Assembly (NCBI RefSeq): GCF_041146795.1
Contig: NC_135185.1
Span: forward strand, 6,435,529 to 6,499,528
DNA length: 64,000 nt
Direction of reading: 5' to 3'
Origin: Maylandia zebra
Lineage: Eukaryota > Chordata > Actinopteri > Cichliformes > Cichlidae
Shown here: piece by piece, positions 34,227 to 44,829 of the stretch
How positions within the stretch are numbered: position 1 is the stretch's first letter
Layout: the number at the start of each line of letters is the position of its first letter
Position numbers and translations under genes: made by a program
The notes under the pieces: model-generated
Database searches by the model: none
What the model saw: only the letters and a program-made list of their open reading frames with translations
What the model was told of the DNA's origin: nothing

Positions 34227-34540
34227 TAGGGTTGCCAACCGTCCCTTAAAATACGGAATCGTCCCGTATTTCGAAACAAAAGTACACGTCCCGTATTGAG
34301 CTAATAAGGGACGCACTTTGTCCCGTAATATAGTGAGAATCAAAAGTAGTCTATAAATGTTAATGGAATTAACGCTTTGTTTGAAAACATAATTCCCAGC
34401 CCCTCTCCTGCTTTGTGACCAATGAGCTGACAGCACACTTATGACAATTCGAGTATGACAATTCAGATTATCTCATTGGTCGAGGAAAGGTCGCTTACAG
34501 AGAAAATACCGAAAGACAACAGATGACCACAACAACAAGC

Positions 34541-35411
34541 ATGGCCAACAGGGAAACAAACGCCGACACTGCGGTGCAAGTCTCGGATGACAGTACACCT
34601 AAAGCTGGGCAAACACTGTGCGATTTTCAAACTGCACGATTGACTCGCAGGGGTTAGAAGTTGGTAGGTCACGATGCAGGGTCTCACACTATACCGCCCG
34701 ATGCTCTGATGCGACCTGAGTGCTCACACTGTGCCTCCATAACATGAAGGTTATAACAGACAATCTGTCGCTCGCTCTCTCTGTCTTTCACTCACACAGA
34801 CACACACACCACCACCATCAACTTTGCTAAATTGCTAATGAAAAACAGTGATCAGGCAGCTGTGATTGAGCAGCAATGTAAATCCAACTGTTTTCACGGT
34901 TGTTGTGGTCGTGATAATTTTGTGATGCCACATGGAAAAGGCTCGGATGAGCTTTCTAAAGTTCTACAAGTTGTGCCTCCATGGCTTGTGTCCAGATCAC
35001 ACGCTGCACAGCTGTGCTGCTCTGTCTTTTTCACCGACGTTTACGTGTTTGCGCGTGCGCAGTGTGAGCAGCTGTGGTGAGACCCTCACGAGCGATTGAT
35101 GATCGGGAGCTGGTCGTGAGGTGTTAATCGCTTCTCGTTACCCCACGTATACTACACGACGCACGATGAAGGCCAAAATCGGTCTGATCACCAAATCCGT
35201 CGCACGACTCAGAAATCGTCTCAAAATGGGCCAAAAATCGCACAGTGCGAGCCCAGCATTAGAGCAGCAATGTTTGTTCGCTCAGAGAAAGAAAAATAGG
35301 CTGCAAAAGCACAGGGAGGAATGGGAAAAGGAAAACACCTGGCTGGAAAAAGTTAATATGGGCATGTGCAGTGAATATCAGCGCTATGTGGCCAGAAGTG
35401 TGATAATATAA
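34541..35411 (+). pseudogene. Relic of hAT transposase N-terminus, split by an insertion
   Basis: An ATG at 34541 opens 19 codons that run into the element at 34599-35262. Beyond it the frame resumes with basic residues and REEWEKENTWLEKV, then stops at 35409-35411. The Trp-rich pattern W(E/K)xExxWL resembles the start of hAT transposases just before the BED zinc finger, but the Cys/His ligands and the RNase H-like core are absent. Assignment is by resemblance only. Confidence 0.4.
34599..35262. mobile_element. Non-autonomous element with 29-bp inverted ends
   Basis: Left end CTAAAGCTGGGCAAACACTG then TGCGATTTT; right end reads, inverted, CTAATGCTGGGCTCGCACTG then TGCGATTTTT, 25 of 29 matching. 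It interrupts the hAT family 1 relic. No clean target duplication is visible, so the superfamily is open (Harbinger- or Kolobok-like are options). Confidence 0.7.
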
Positions 35412-36017
35412 CTTATTTTGTGTAATAAACATCTGTAAGGATAGATGATTACAACAAATAGATGACTAATACATAAAAGTAATACATAGATGAATAATGA
35501 TGATGAGTTATGATGCGTAATCATGGGAACACGTGGGTTTACAAACAGGAGCAGCTGATTAGCATTAGAAAAGCTGAAATAATACCTCAACTGAAGCCAA
35601 TTGTACTAAATGCACTATATGTGCACAGTTACAAGAATATTTTTCTTTCTATTGTTTTCTATTAATTTATATAATTTTAAGTTAAGCAGGACAGAGTTCT
35701 TTTAAAGAAAGATTTACTTATATTCTCAAAAGTTAAGCATGACAGGCTTCTGTTTAAGAAAGAGACCTGTTTTACTGTGTTAATGTTGTCATTTTGACCT
35801 AAAAATAAATGACTAAATGATCATTTGTTTCCCATGTGTTCATATCACAAAGAATATGCATCTGCTTAAATCAACTTCAAGTCAAATGGTTAAAAAAATA
35901 ATTTCACACACAAAAAAAGAGCTACCACACTGGGAAGCATAGCTGGACTGGCCATCGGGCATACCGGGCATTTGCCCGGTGGGCCGCTGGCGATTTTTTG
36001 TTTTTATGGGCCGATGG

Positions 36018-36041
36018 ATTTTTTTTTTTTTTTTTTTTTTT
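36018..36041. repeat. Poly-T tract
   Basis: About 24 T residues inside family 2 copy A. Confidence 0.9.
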
Positions 36042-36320
36042 AGGAAGGGTATATATAATGAAAGGTGTTGGATTGGCCAACTGGTCATGATCGACTCTGG
36101 GCTGGACCAATTACAGCCGAGGAGGCTGGATGCACCCTCCCCCTTGTTTAGCAATCACGTGATTTTCGCACATTGCATGCCGGGAACTCGTGGCAAAACA
36201 ATCCAAGTACGGCATCAAATGCAAACATTTGCAGCACCGCAAAACGTTCATTCTCCGGTTCCAATACCTTCTTTTTTTTCTTTGCCGCACAAAAAAGGAA
36301 TGTACAAAACAAAAGGAGAA

Positions 36321-36640
36321 CAATGCCGGTCCGTACAAAGACAGACTCGACGAAAAGACAAAGAAAAGATACGAGGAAAAAATCAAAGGAGTGAAAGAGT
36401 GGACAAAAGACGTCAGCGTGCTGCCCAACTTTCACCACGCTCAGATTTATAATTATACGCTTCTTGGAGTGAGTGCATACACTCATGAAGTTTAGTAACT
36501 TCAGGTCACTGCAACAAGCCCAGGTACAGTTTACCGACGGATGGGTGCAGGACCTTGAAATGCACCGTGTAGAACGAAAGACTATTGTACATATCATAAG
36601 TTTACCAGTCTCACAAATCGTCTTCATAAATACACATTCA
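36321..36640 (+). pseudogene. Frameshifted fragment of a transposon-associated gene
   Basis: One frame to 36495 gives GPYKDRLDEKTKKRYEEKI and EWTKDVSVLP; the next frame, from about 36485, gives FSNFRSLQQAQVQFTDGWVQ and DLEMH. In order these resemble the N-terminal part of large fish proteins with later SWIM zinc-finger and YqaJ-like nuclease segments (pattern YxxRLxxKxKKRYxEKI, then FKxYKSLEAYxxFxxGWV). The catalytic parts are not here. One frameshift near 36490 breaks it. Recognition is from memory of that family and should be treated as tentative. Confidence 0.4.
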
Positions 36641-36794
36641 TTAACAGTTTATTAATAGGACCTTTGAGCTCAACGGTAATTAATTAGTAGTGGAAATAAT
36701 TTCTGGTAGTGTAACAGTGTTTATGTGGTATTATTCCACTTGCCACAAATATCAGTGTAATGGGGAAACAGCGCCCCCCCTCTCGGTGTGGCTG

Positions 36795-37258
36795 GCTGCA
36801 GTAATCGCTGCCAGTCTGCCGTAGCCATACGAGAGGTGAGTTGTATTGTTCCGCACACAATATAGCTAAGTAGTACAGACACATAAAACATGTTTGATTA
36901 GCTGACGAGCACCGAGTGTAATAAGTGCTTAGTGGACACATGTCCAACACCAGTTTTATGTACTTTTCATTTGTTTATTAATGTGTGAAACTGTATGCTA
37001 AAGCGGAATGCTAATGAGATGTTCTGCCGTAGTGTGCTGTGCGGAGTGGTGTGTGGCGAGCCTGTGCACTGATAATACACCGTTGTTTCCATTCAGGTAC
37101 ATCATTTGTTGTTGCTGTTATTTTATTGTATATTAGAAATTGTAATATTGCTGCAGTAATCGCTGCCAGTCTGCCGTAGCCATACGAGAGTGTGCTGTGC
37201 GGAGTGGTGTATGGCGAGCCTGTGCACTGATAATACACCGTTGTTTCCATTCAGGAAA
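36795..37258 (+). repeat. Interlaced direct duplications inside family 2 copy A
   Basis: A block beginning CTGCAGTAATCGCTGCCAGT occurs at 36795-36835 and 37149-37189. A block beginning TGTGCTGTGCGGAGTGGTGT occurs at 37032-37098 and 37191-37257, 159 bases apart. Copies are nearly identical. Confidence 0.9.
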
Positions 37259-37744
37259 TAAAGTGGCAACGATCGATCAGAGACTCCTTGTCTTTTTAAA
37301 AACACTACACAACGCAGAGTCGAGGAGTCTGTTTGGGCCGAACTGTTGCAGCGGGATGAAGCAGAAACCGGTTACAGTAGCATTACAGAAATGTAGCAGT
37401 GACAACAATATTGTATGTTGTAATCGCAATGGACAATTAGTGATACAAAACAACTGTTTTATCTTGTGAATAAAAGTATATGGTTTTGTCAGTGTACCAT
37501 GGTTATAACAGAAGCGAAACGCAATATTGTGTCAGGACAATTCACTATTTATGCACAATAAACAAAGGAGCATAGCGCGACAATTTCTGTTCAGCGCCAG
37601 ACTTGCTTGTAACCTATATCACCAATTATGTTAAGAAAAATGACGCATTAACTACTACAAAACTCTGACCTTTGTGGGAATGCTTGGATCAGACTAACAT
37701 GTGAGCTGGAGTGTTCTGAGATGTTATATTTGGTATATCCAGAC

Positions 37745-38755
37745 CAGAGATGGGCAGTAACGCGTTATTTGTAACGCGTTACTGTAATCCGATTACTTTT
37801 TTCAAGTAACGAGTAAAGTAAGGGATTACTATTGCAAAAACGGTAATTAGATTACCTTTACTTTCCCGTAGGAACGCTGCGTTACTGCGTTACTAAAACC
37901 GTGAATCTTTTGCGAGAATGTCTCACGACAGTGACGTAAGCCAGTGCGCCGTTAGTGACAACAGCTGTGTGCAGATAAACAGTGGATCACATATCGAGTG
38001 CAGAGAGAGTATGAGCGTGCAGCGTTTAAAGCGTGGAAGTACTGACCTTACTTTGAGTTTGATTCCATAAAAAGTGACAAAAACATTAGTGTCCGCTGTG
38101 CGTGGGAAGAAAACTTCTTTTTACAGCGAAAAAAACCCCTAAACTTCCAAGCAAGCACCGAGTAGCTACGATGTAATGGGAAACTCACAGAACTGCCATA
38201 TCCTTCCACTGACCGCAGCACACCTGCACCAGGGTAAACCTCCGCCTACCCAACCCCTGCTTTACAGGTGAAAATAGAGCAACAGGACCGCTGAGTCTTT
38301 GACTTTATTTATTTTCTGCTGTGTTTTACTTGCATCTATTTGAAAGACTGAGTGTAAACACACAAAATATTTTATTTTATGTGCTGGAATGTGCAGAAAA
38401 TAGGTTTAAATGTTAAACTAATTTCTTCCAGTCAGAGAATGTTGCATATAATTAAATTTTTGCTTGATGCATAAAGTTAAAAGATTAAAACTAATAAAAC
38501 AAGTTAAAAAGAGACTTTTCCATTTGATTACATTTTGTATGATGGATTATGTAGAAAAAGTAGAATTGGGCTGAAAGCTCTATCGCTTTATCACCTCTTC
38601 AGGTTGTAAATCGTGTTTTTAAAAAGTAACTAAGTAACTAAGTAATTAATTACTTTTGAAAATAAGTAATCAGTAAAGTAACGGGATTACTTTTTGGGGG
38701 AGGTAATCAGTAATTAGTTACTGATTACTTTTTTCAAGTAACTTGACCAACACTG
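37745..38755. mobile_element. Non-autonomous hAT element, 1,011 bp (third level of nesting)
   Basis: Exact 8-bp target duplication ATCCAGAC (37737-37744, 38756-38763). Ends CAGAGATGGGCAGTAACGCG and, inverted, CAGTGTTGGTCAAGTTACTT. Subterminal runs of GTAATC/GTTACT motifs are typical of a common teleost hAT-derived repeat. No transposase. Confidence 0.93.
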
Positions 38756-39199
38756 ATCCAGACCATCCGTCGGCTCTTACTTCGGAAACATGGCTTAAAA
38801 ATTTTCACTTCAACGACGTAATCCGATAAAAAAAAACGATCTCTTTACCCGTCGGCTTCCCGTGGCTGTCATGCGACCGGCTATTGCAGTTAATAATACA
38901 ACAGCTTCTTGCCATTTTTTGGGTTTCTTTTTATCGCTGTGTAACTGAGTTCAATTGAAAGCCTGCGTGCGCTAGTACCTCTTGCCACAAGTTCCCAGAA
39001 TCCTTTGCGGTTTTATCCCTGAATGACGTCACATTTCAATCTTTATCCTGGTGGGCCGGTCTCTAGTCAAAATGCCCGGGCCGATTTTTTGTCCCAGTCC
39101 AGCCTTGCTGGGAAGGGTGAAGACAACTGGGTTGCCCGGCCCTGGCCACGAGGTGTCCCTTATTTATTTTTCAGGGAGTTGGCAACCCTAGTTTTAACT

Positions 39200-39630
39200 A
39201 ACAGGTGTGCTAACACAGGCAGCTGTAGCTAATCGCTATCTGTTAGCACCATTTTTCGCTAACTGGAATCACCAAACTAGACCTTCTCATAGTTTTCATG
39301 CTTGTTTTGCCTCTTTTTCTTTTTTTGTGCAGCTAGCTGACAGTCATTATAGCTTGCTGTGTGGTACAACTTATCCAATTAAGCGGTGGTTTAAATGTTA
39401 GTTTGTTACTTAACAGAAATTAGCACATATGTGTGTCTATGCTTTCATCCATATAGCTTTTATTTAGCCAATAAGTGAGCACAGCAACTTCATGTCCAAA
39501 TAAGGAAACTACAGATTGCAAAAACTAACATGGTGATCATCACCATCCTGAAGATAAGATTAATTTTCAAGTTAGTTCGCTAGAACTCTCAATATAATGA
39601 AATGGCAGCGCAAGTGGCCACTCTCTCTGC
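39200..39630. other. Spacer, nothing assignable
   Basis: AT-rich sequence between hAT family 1 and a Tc1-like relic; no feature seen. Confidence 0.5.
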
Positions 39631-39636
39631 TTAGAT

Positions 39637-39900
39637 TCAGCCACATGATGCAAAACTGATCGCACAGCGCTTACATTGAAAATGGATAATGACCCAAAGC
39701 ATACTGCAAAACTACCAGAGAGTTTCTCACAGCAAAGAAATGGGAATCTACAATGAACGAGTCACCTGATCTCAGTCACTGAAGACAAAACTGAATGCAG
39801 AGAGACCCATAAATAAGCAGCAGCTGAAGGTGGCTGCACGAAAGGTCTGGTGGGCATCTTTTCCAGCCTAAACTGTCATATACAACAAACACTACAACCT
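39637..39900 (+). mobile_element. Decayed Tc1/mariner-like transposase fragment
   Basis: ATGGATAATGACCCAAAGCA at about 39681 encodes MDNDPKH, the second catalytic Asp region of Tc1-like transposases. Flanking codons keep scattered similarity but are full of stops and shifts. Confidence 0.5.
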
Positions 39901-40233
39901 ACAAGGTTCATCCTAAAGGTTAGCCCATATACAGCTCTCAAGATTCACCCATGTCAACATGAATGTGTTGTATTAAGAACAAAAACCTATAATTTACTCA
40001 AATCCAAGGCCTGATCTCACCCTGAAGTTTATTTTGGGCAGAGCAGCTTGTCAGTGTGTCACGGTGTAATACATCTTCCTCTGGGGAAACCTGCATGTTT
40101 CCTGCAAACAAAAAGATAATAATAGAGCTTATTTTGTTGCACGAGGCAGTGCTGCTTAAGTCAGGGTCAGGACTCCTCAATAGGTCCAAAAGCACAAATA
40201 CTTAGGTTATCTTATGTTTAAGAAGAAAACCAA

Positions 40234-40256
40234 GGGGGGGGGGGGGGGGGGGGGGG
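40234..40256. repeat. Poly-G tract, 23 bases
   Basis: 23 consecutive G residues after CCAA. Confidence 0.95.
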
Positions 40257-41059
40257 AATGACTGTTTCAATGAACAGATCACAGTCCATACTGTGGGAAT
40301 AATCTGTGATGAGGGGTCAATTGTTATTGCTTCAATAATTGTGTGCAAATTTTATGCAGTTATTTGTGGTGCTGGGTAGCAAAGGCTGTGACCACTGCGG
40401 ACACGAGTACATGCAGAGCATTGTTAGACAGCTAGGCTATGGCTTTCTGAAAGGAACAGAGCATATGTAGAAACATAATTTCCATTACATGTACAGATTA
40501 TGTCACAATGGGCCCACACAATAAGACGTCCTACACAGGGATTTACAAATACAGAGGATAAAAACAGAGCTTGTTTGGTTTTTGGAAGCAAAATCCAAAA
40601 TCATATTATCACGCTTGCTAAAAATTGTTGATTTCCCTGATCTGTGCACAGTTAGATGTATTTAAAAACATTTAAACAACAAAGATTTTAAATCATGCTC
40701 ATAAAGAGAAGCATAAATCAGCTGTCAAGCAGTCGTGTATGAAGGACATTTCTCTCAACAAGTCCTCTCTCCAACTCTGCATTTACAATAGCAATACATT
40801 GGACAAGAATGCCAGATGCAACACAAAATGACACAATTCAAACTCATATTGATTCATTGATTCATGACACTATAATGACACTAGGTGTTTGTGTGTTCAA
40901 AAGCTTGACAAAGGGATATTTTATATTAAAAAAAACAACATATATCTTCACTGTCACTCATCATAATGACCAGTACAGTCAAATGAACAGAGCAATCGCA
41001 ACAGAAACGTATTCAGCTCTGTGGGGTTTTTTAAACAATAATTGTTCATATTATTGTGG

Positions 41060-41310
41060 TCAGTTTGTTGGATTTTGTCTCACTTTGTCGCCAATTTGAA
41101 CGTCTTAATGGTTCATTTGTATCTCTTTGTGGTTACTTTCTCATTTGCAATTGTTTTATCTGTGATTTTTGTTTTTGTTTTTTACATCTCGGTGTAATTT
41201 TCAGGTCTTTGGGTGTCTGTGTGTGTCACTTTTTGGTCATTTCATGTCCCTTTGTGTCAATCTGGTGCGTCTTTCTGGGAGTTTTGTGGCTTGTGCCGAT
41301 CCCACTTTCT
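41060..41310. repeat. Degenerate minisatellite-like tract
   Basis: Recurring words TCTCTTTGTGGT, TTTTTGGTCATTT and GTCCCTTTGTGTC, an eroded form of the same family as the tract at 17220-17840 in the opposite orientation. Confidence 0.4.
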
Positions 41311-42699
41311 GACCACTAGAGGACGCCACACACTCGGCTGTGAAGGCAGCGTTATGGCCTGAGTTGGGCGAGGCTGCAGTCACACACAGTGCTGATGACA
41401 GGAGGCAGTGAGATGCTGTGGCTCTGTCAGGCTGTGCTGATTGCATAATCTCTAGCACGGGGGTGATAAACACTCAAAATGCTTCACTGCATCAGCAGCT
41501 TGAATCACCACAGCAACACTCCCAAGGCTGTAATGATCCTTAAAGGCCACTCAGGCTTTATAAACAGCAGTTCAGTGCTGTATTAATTATTTCAGGGTGA
41601 TTTAAACAGCATCGTTTAACATCTATGAAATACGCCGAGATGACTGAGCCCTTGTTTAAGAGTAAAAGGTGTAATTATGTCTACGCCTTAAAATTTTTTA
41701 TACAAGTGAGACCTTTGTGTAGTAACTAAATAGCACTGTAGGGAGTTTGTGTTGAAAAAAGCTGAATGTCACAGGCTACAATTTCAGTTATCAGTAACTG
41801 CAGAGCAGGGCAGTGGCGTGTCTAGAAAATTTTTGTTGGGGGGGCCAGGTAGGGGCACAGATTTGGAGAAGGGTGGCAGATTTAATTGGCAGATAATGTT
41901 TAAAAAAAAAATTCTACCAACCCTTAACCATAATTCAATAATCCTATAAACTTAATAACCAAATGCACTTTTAACTCTTATTAGAATGAGATTTTAACCA
42001 CTACGGTGCAAAGTTTTTAGATACTGCGTTGATAAAGTACAAGAGATACAATCAGTGCTTTGTCAGTGTTTACTCAGCATTCAAGGACATCAATATTTGC
42101 ATAGTATTTTTACTGACATATAGTGCACATATGTTTTGGGCAAAAACATTTTTGAATATTAAAATATGAACATTTGTAACAAACAATTGACAAATTAGCC
42201 AATGCCAATGCAAAACTTTATCTGCCTGTTAAAAAAAGAAGATAATCTTCTCACAAACTGGTGTTTGATTTTGAAACAGGAAAAAAGTGGAGAAACAAAT
42301 GAAAAGACTAATATTTGAATAAAACCTAAAGGCAAGTAAATACTTTCTATGCTGCCTTATGGTAAACTTTGGTAATATTGATAAAGAACAACACTGGCTG
42401 ATGATAAAATACAGTCAGCTGGCATGGTGACACTGCCAGTATTAACCTGCAGGGCTGGACTGGGACAAAAAAATTGGGCATTTTTACTACAGACCGACCC
42501 ACCAGGTATTAAAGCCATAAAGACTTTGAATGAAAACAAATGCTGTTGTGACAGTGATGTACAGTCTTGTTGGTATATGTATGATTTCTATACATTTTAC
42601 GTCAGATAAAAACTTTGGTTGTAAGATTTAGATAATTATTTAATAAAAACTAGGTATTTTAAATGAGAATAAGAAAGAAAAGTATTTCTTTGTGCCCAC

Positions 42700-42762
42700 C
42701 TTTCCCTGTTAATGCCCTACCTGGCCCCCTGGCAAAACTTTCCTAGACCCGCCCCTGCACAG
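42700..42762 (-). mobile_element. Inverted end fragment related to hAT family 3
   Basis: Read on the minus strand it is CAGGGGCGGGTCTAGGAAAG then GGGGGCCAGGTAGGGCA, closely like the left end at 41811. No matching partner end or 8-bp duplication found. Confidence 0.6.
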
Positions 42763-43079
42763 TTACCAGCTGTCAGCTACATAAAAAAGGATCCTGGTGT
42801 TATTTGTCTCTCAGAAACAGTTCATAACTTCAACTCATTCATGTCACCTAAAAGGTAAACCTGTTTCTCCATCACCTGCTCAGCTCTGATGATCCAGTAA
42901 GGACATCTCCTGGTTTCATCTTCATGTTTCCCTCTCACCACATATCCAAACCGACATCATGACCAGCAGCTTTACAGCTGTGGCTCCAGCAAACATCAGC
43001 TGATACTAGAAATTAATATTAAATAAATTCTAACAACAGCCGATCAAGCTTAAACGTGCTGCTGTTGTTTAGCGCAATA

Positions 43080-43371
43080 TCTGCTGGTTTCCTCTTTCTG
43101 GCGCAAAGTGGGCGATAAACAAACGAGAGAAAAGCCGATCAGCTGATCATTGATCAGTTTCATGATTGAAGTAGCAACAGGAGAGGCAGGATGAGAGAAG
43201 AGGCAGCTGTGCAGCATAACGACAGAATAACTCCAGCTTTGTGTCTTTTTTCCATTCTAGCTAAAGTCCGGGACAAACTGCGTCTCTTCTCAGCTCAATA
43301 CGAAACGCGTAATATTTTCTCTGAATGAGGGACCATTCCATTTTTTTAAGGAGCCGTTGGCAACACTAACC
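43080..43371 (-). mobile_element. End fragment related to hAT family 1
   Basis: On the minus strand it starts TAGTGTTGCCAACGGCTCCT and keeps GTATTGAGCTGAGAAGAGAC and GCAGTTTGTCCCG, parallel to 34227-34330. The left boundary is uncertain; only one end is present. Confidence 0.55.
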
Positions 43372-44554
43372 TTATGAATAAAATAAAGTTCACTATCAGT
43401 AACATCATAGCACCCACCCAGCTGTATAAAAACTCCGTCAAGCTGGCTAGAACGCAGTACGAGTTATTGCAACTGACAGTAAAAAGTCAGCAACATGAAA
43501 ATAAACTCCACCTAAACTTGGTTTATATCTGACCCAGAGAGACTGCAGGTCATAACTTCTTACCTGAAGTTCAGTTCACCTGACACTCGGACTGGTGGCT
43601 GCTTCGGGGCTCTCCTCCTGCCTCCCCTTCCCTCATCCACCTGCTGCCTCTGCGAAGCCCCGCCATAGCCACCACCAAACAACGGAGTTATTTCTACACA
43701 TCGACCTGCATCTGGCCAATCCACCACCTCTCATTGTTCATGCCGTTACAAAAAAAATAAAAAATAAGTCAAATAAGCCCGATGGCCAGTCCAGCTATGT
43801 TAACCTGCAACCAAATTTGCAGCTCCATACAGCAATGTTACGACTTAGATTATATCTTATAACTCATAACTCTTATGTTAGCTGCCCTCAGTAGCATACT
43901 GTCTGAAATATTCGACGGCTGCAATAATTCTTTAAGTGTTATTTTTTCCTTGGTATTCTAATTTCACCGAAGTTTACTAAACTCAACAAACTTAATATTA
44001 CTTACCGGGACATTTATTCTGTCCTCATTTTCTTTCACCGAAAAATTGTTTCCTGCAGTGCCGTCTTTCGCGCTTGGCTCTCCTACCTTTGCTAACGTGA
44101 TGCGCATAGCGCAGAAGCGATGCTGCATTCACTTACACTCGGATATCTGAGCGTCACCGTGAAAACATAATCGGACATTTGATATTTGATTGAATTTTAT
44201 TGTTTTGCCTTTGGGGTGGCACCTGGGGTGGCCAGTCTGGTTTGGGGGGTGGCCTGTGCCCCCCCAGGCCACCCCGCTGGACACGCCATTGGAGCAGGGC
44301 TGAAATAACAGTTCAGTTTAGTTAATTATACAGTAGTGTGGCTCACTGCAGTAATACATGTGTGCTGATTTCTATATCTTTGGTCACTCGTGGCTGGTGG
44401 AAATAAACAAATCCAATGTTAATATGAAAACGCAGTATACACATTTAATCATCTAAGCACGTGGCAGCAGCATTTAGTCATGTAGACATGGTCAAGACGA
44501 CCTGCTGAAGTTCAAACTGAGCATTAGATGGGAGAAGAAAGATGATTTAAGTGA

Positions 44555-44820
44555 CTTTTAAGGTGGCATTGGTTGTTGGAGCCAGACAGGCTGGTCTGAG
44601 TGTTTTGGAAGCTGCAGGTCTTTGGGGACTTTTCCTCACAATCATCTGTAGAGTTTGCAGAGGATGGGCTGAAATGCCTTGTTGATGCCAGAGCTCAGAG
44701 GAGAATTGCTTGAAGACTGCTTCAACCTGGTAGGAGGCATCAGTAACTCAAATAACCACTCAAATAACCTGGTTATGCAGAAGAGCATCTCTGAAGTTGG
44801 AACACATAAAACCATGTTGT
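44555..44820 (+). mobile_element. Decayed Tc1-like transposon fragment
   Basis: Keeps GCCTTGTTGATGCCAGAG, GTAACTCAAATAACCACTCAA and ATGCAGAAGAGCATCTCTGA, from the helix-turn-helix-coding part of the same fish Tc1-like family as 30980-31213. Many indels; no ends seen. Confidence 0.65.
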
Positions 44821-44829
44821 TTCCAGCAT

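Larger units (their letters stand above)
35938..39107 (-). mobile_element. hAT-type transposon, family 2, copy A (nested)
   Basis: Flanked by the exact 8-bp duplication CTGGGAAG (35930-35937 and 39108-39115). Ends are CATAGCTGGACTGG and, inverted from the right, CAAGGCTGGACTGGGACA. Its ends match copy B (42450-43799) in the opposite orientation over at least 60 bases. It contains a poly-T run (36018-36041), a captured-gene-like fragment, internal duplications and a nested 1,011 bp element. Confidence 0.9.
34227..39190 (+). mobile_element. hAT-type transposon, family 1, carrying nested insertions
   Basis: Ends are TAGGGTTGCCAAC at the left and its inverted form GTTGGCAACCCTA at the right. An exact 8-bp target duplication GTTTTAAC flanks it (34219-34226 and 39191-39198), the hAT hallmark. 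Inside are a relic of a transposase N-terminus, a 664 bp inverted-repeat element and a family 2 hAT that itself holds a third element. Outside the insertions little more than 1 kb is its own DNA, so it is non-autonomous. Confidence 0.9.
42450..43799 (+). mobile_element. hAT-type transposon, family 2, copy B (nested)
   Basis: Exact 8-bp duplication TTAACCTG (42442-42449, 43800-43807). Ends CAGGGCTGGACTGG and, inverted, CATAGCTGGACTGGCCATCG, matching copy A. It is 1,350 bp, and its middle contains ends of families 1 and 3. Confidence 0.92.
41811..44291. mobile_element. hAT-type transposon, family 3, with a nested family 2 copy
   Basis: Exact 8-bp target duplication GAGCAGGG (41803-41810, 44292-44299). 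Ends CAGTGGCGTGTCTAG and, inverted, CAATGGCGTGTCCAG, followed by G-rich subterminal DNA such as GGGGGGGCCAGGTAGGGGC. No intact transposase is visible. Confidence 0.9.

Noticed and set aside
34227..44291. The whole 10 kb hAT-rich block as a single composite giant transposon
   Set aside because: Each element has its own 8-bp duplication and the two nests are separated by ordinary DNA with an unrelated Tc1-like relic; no common outer ends were found.
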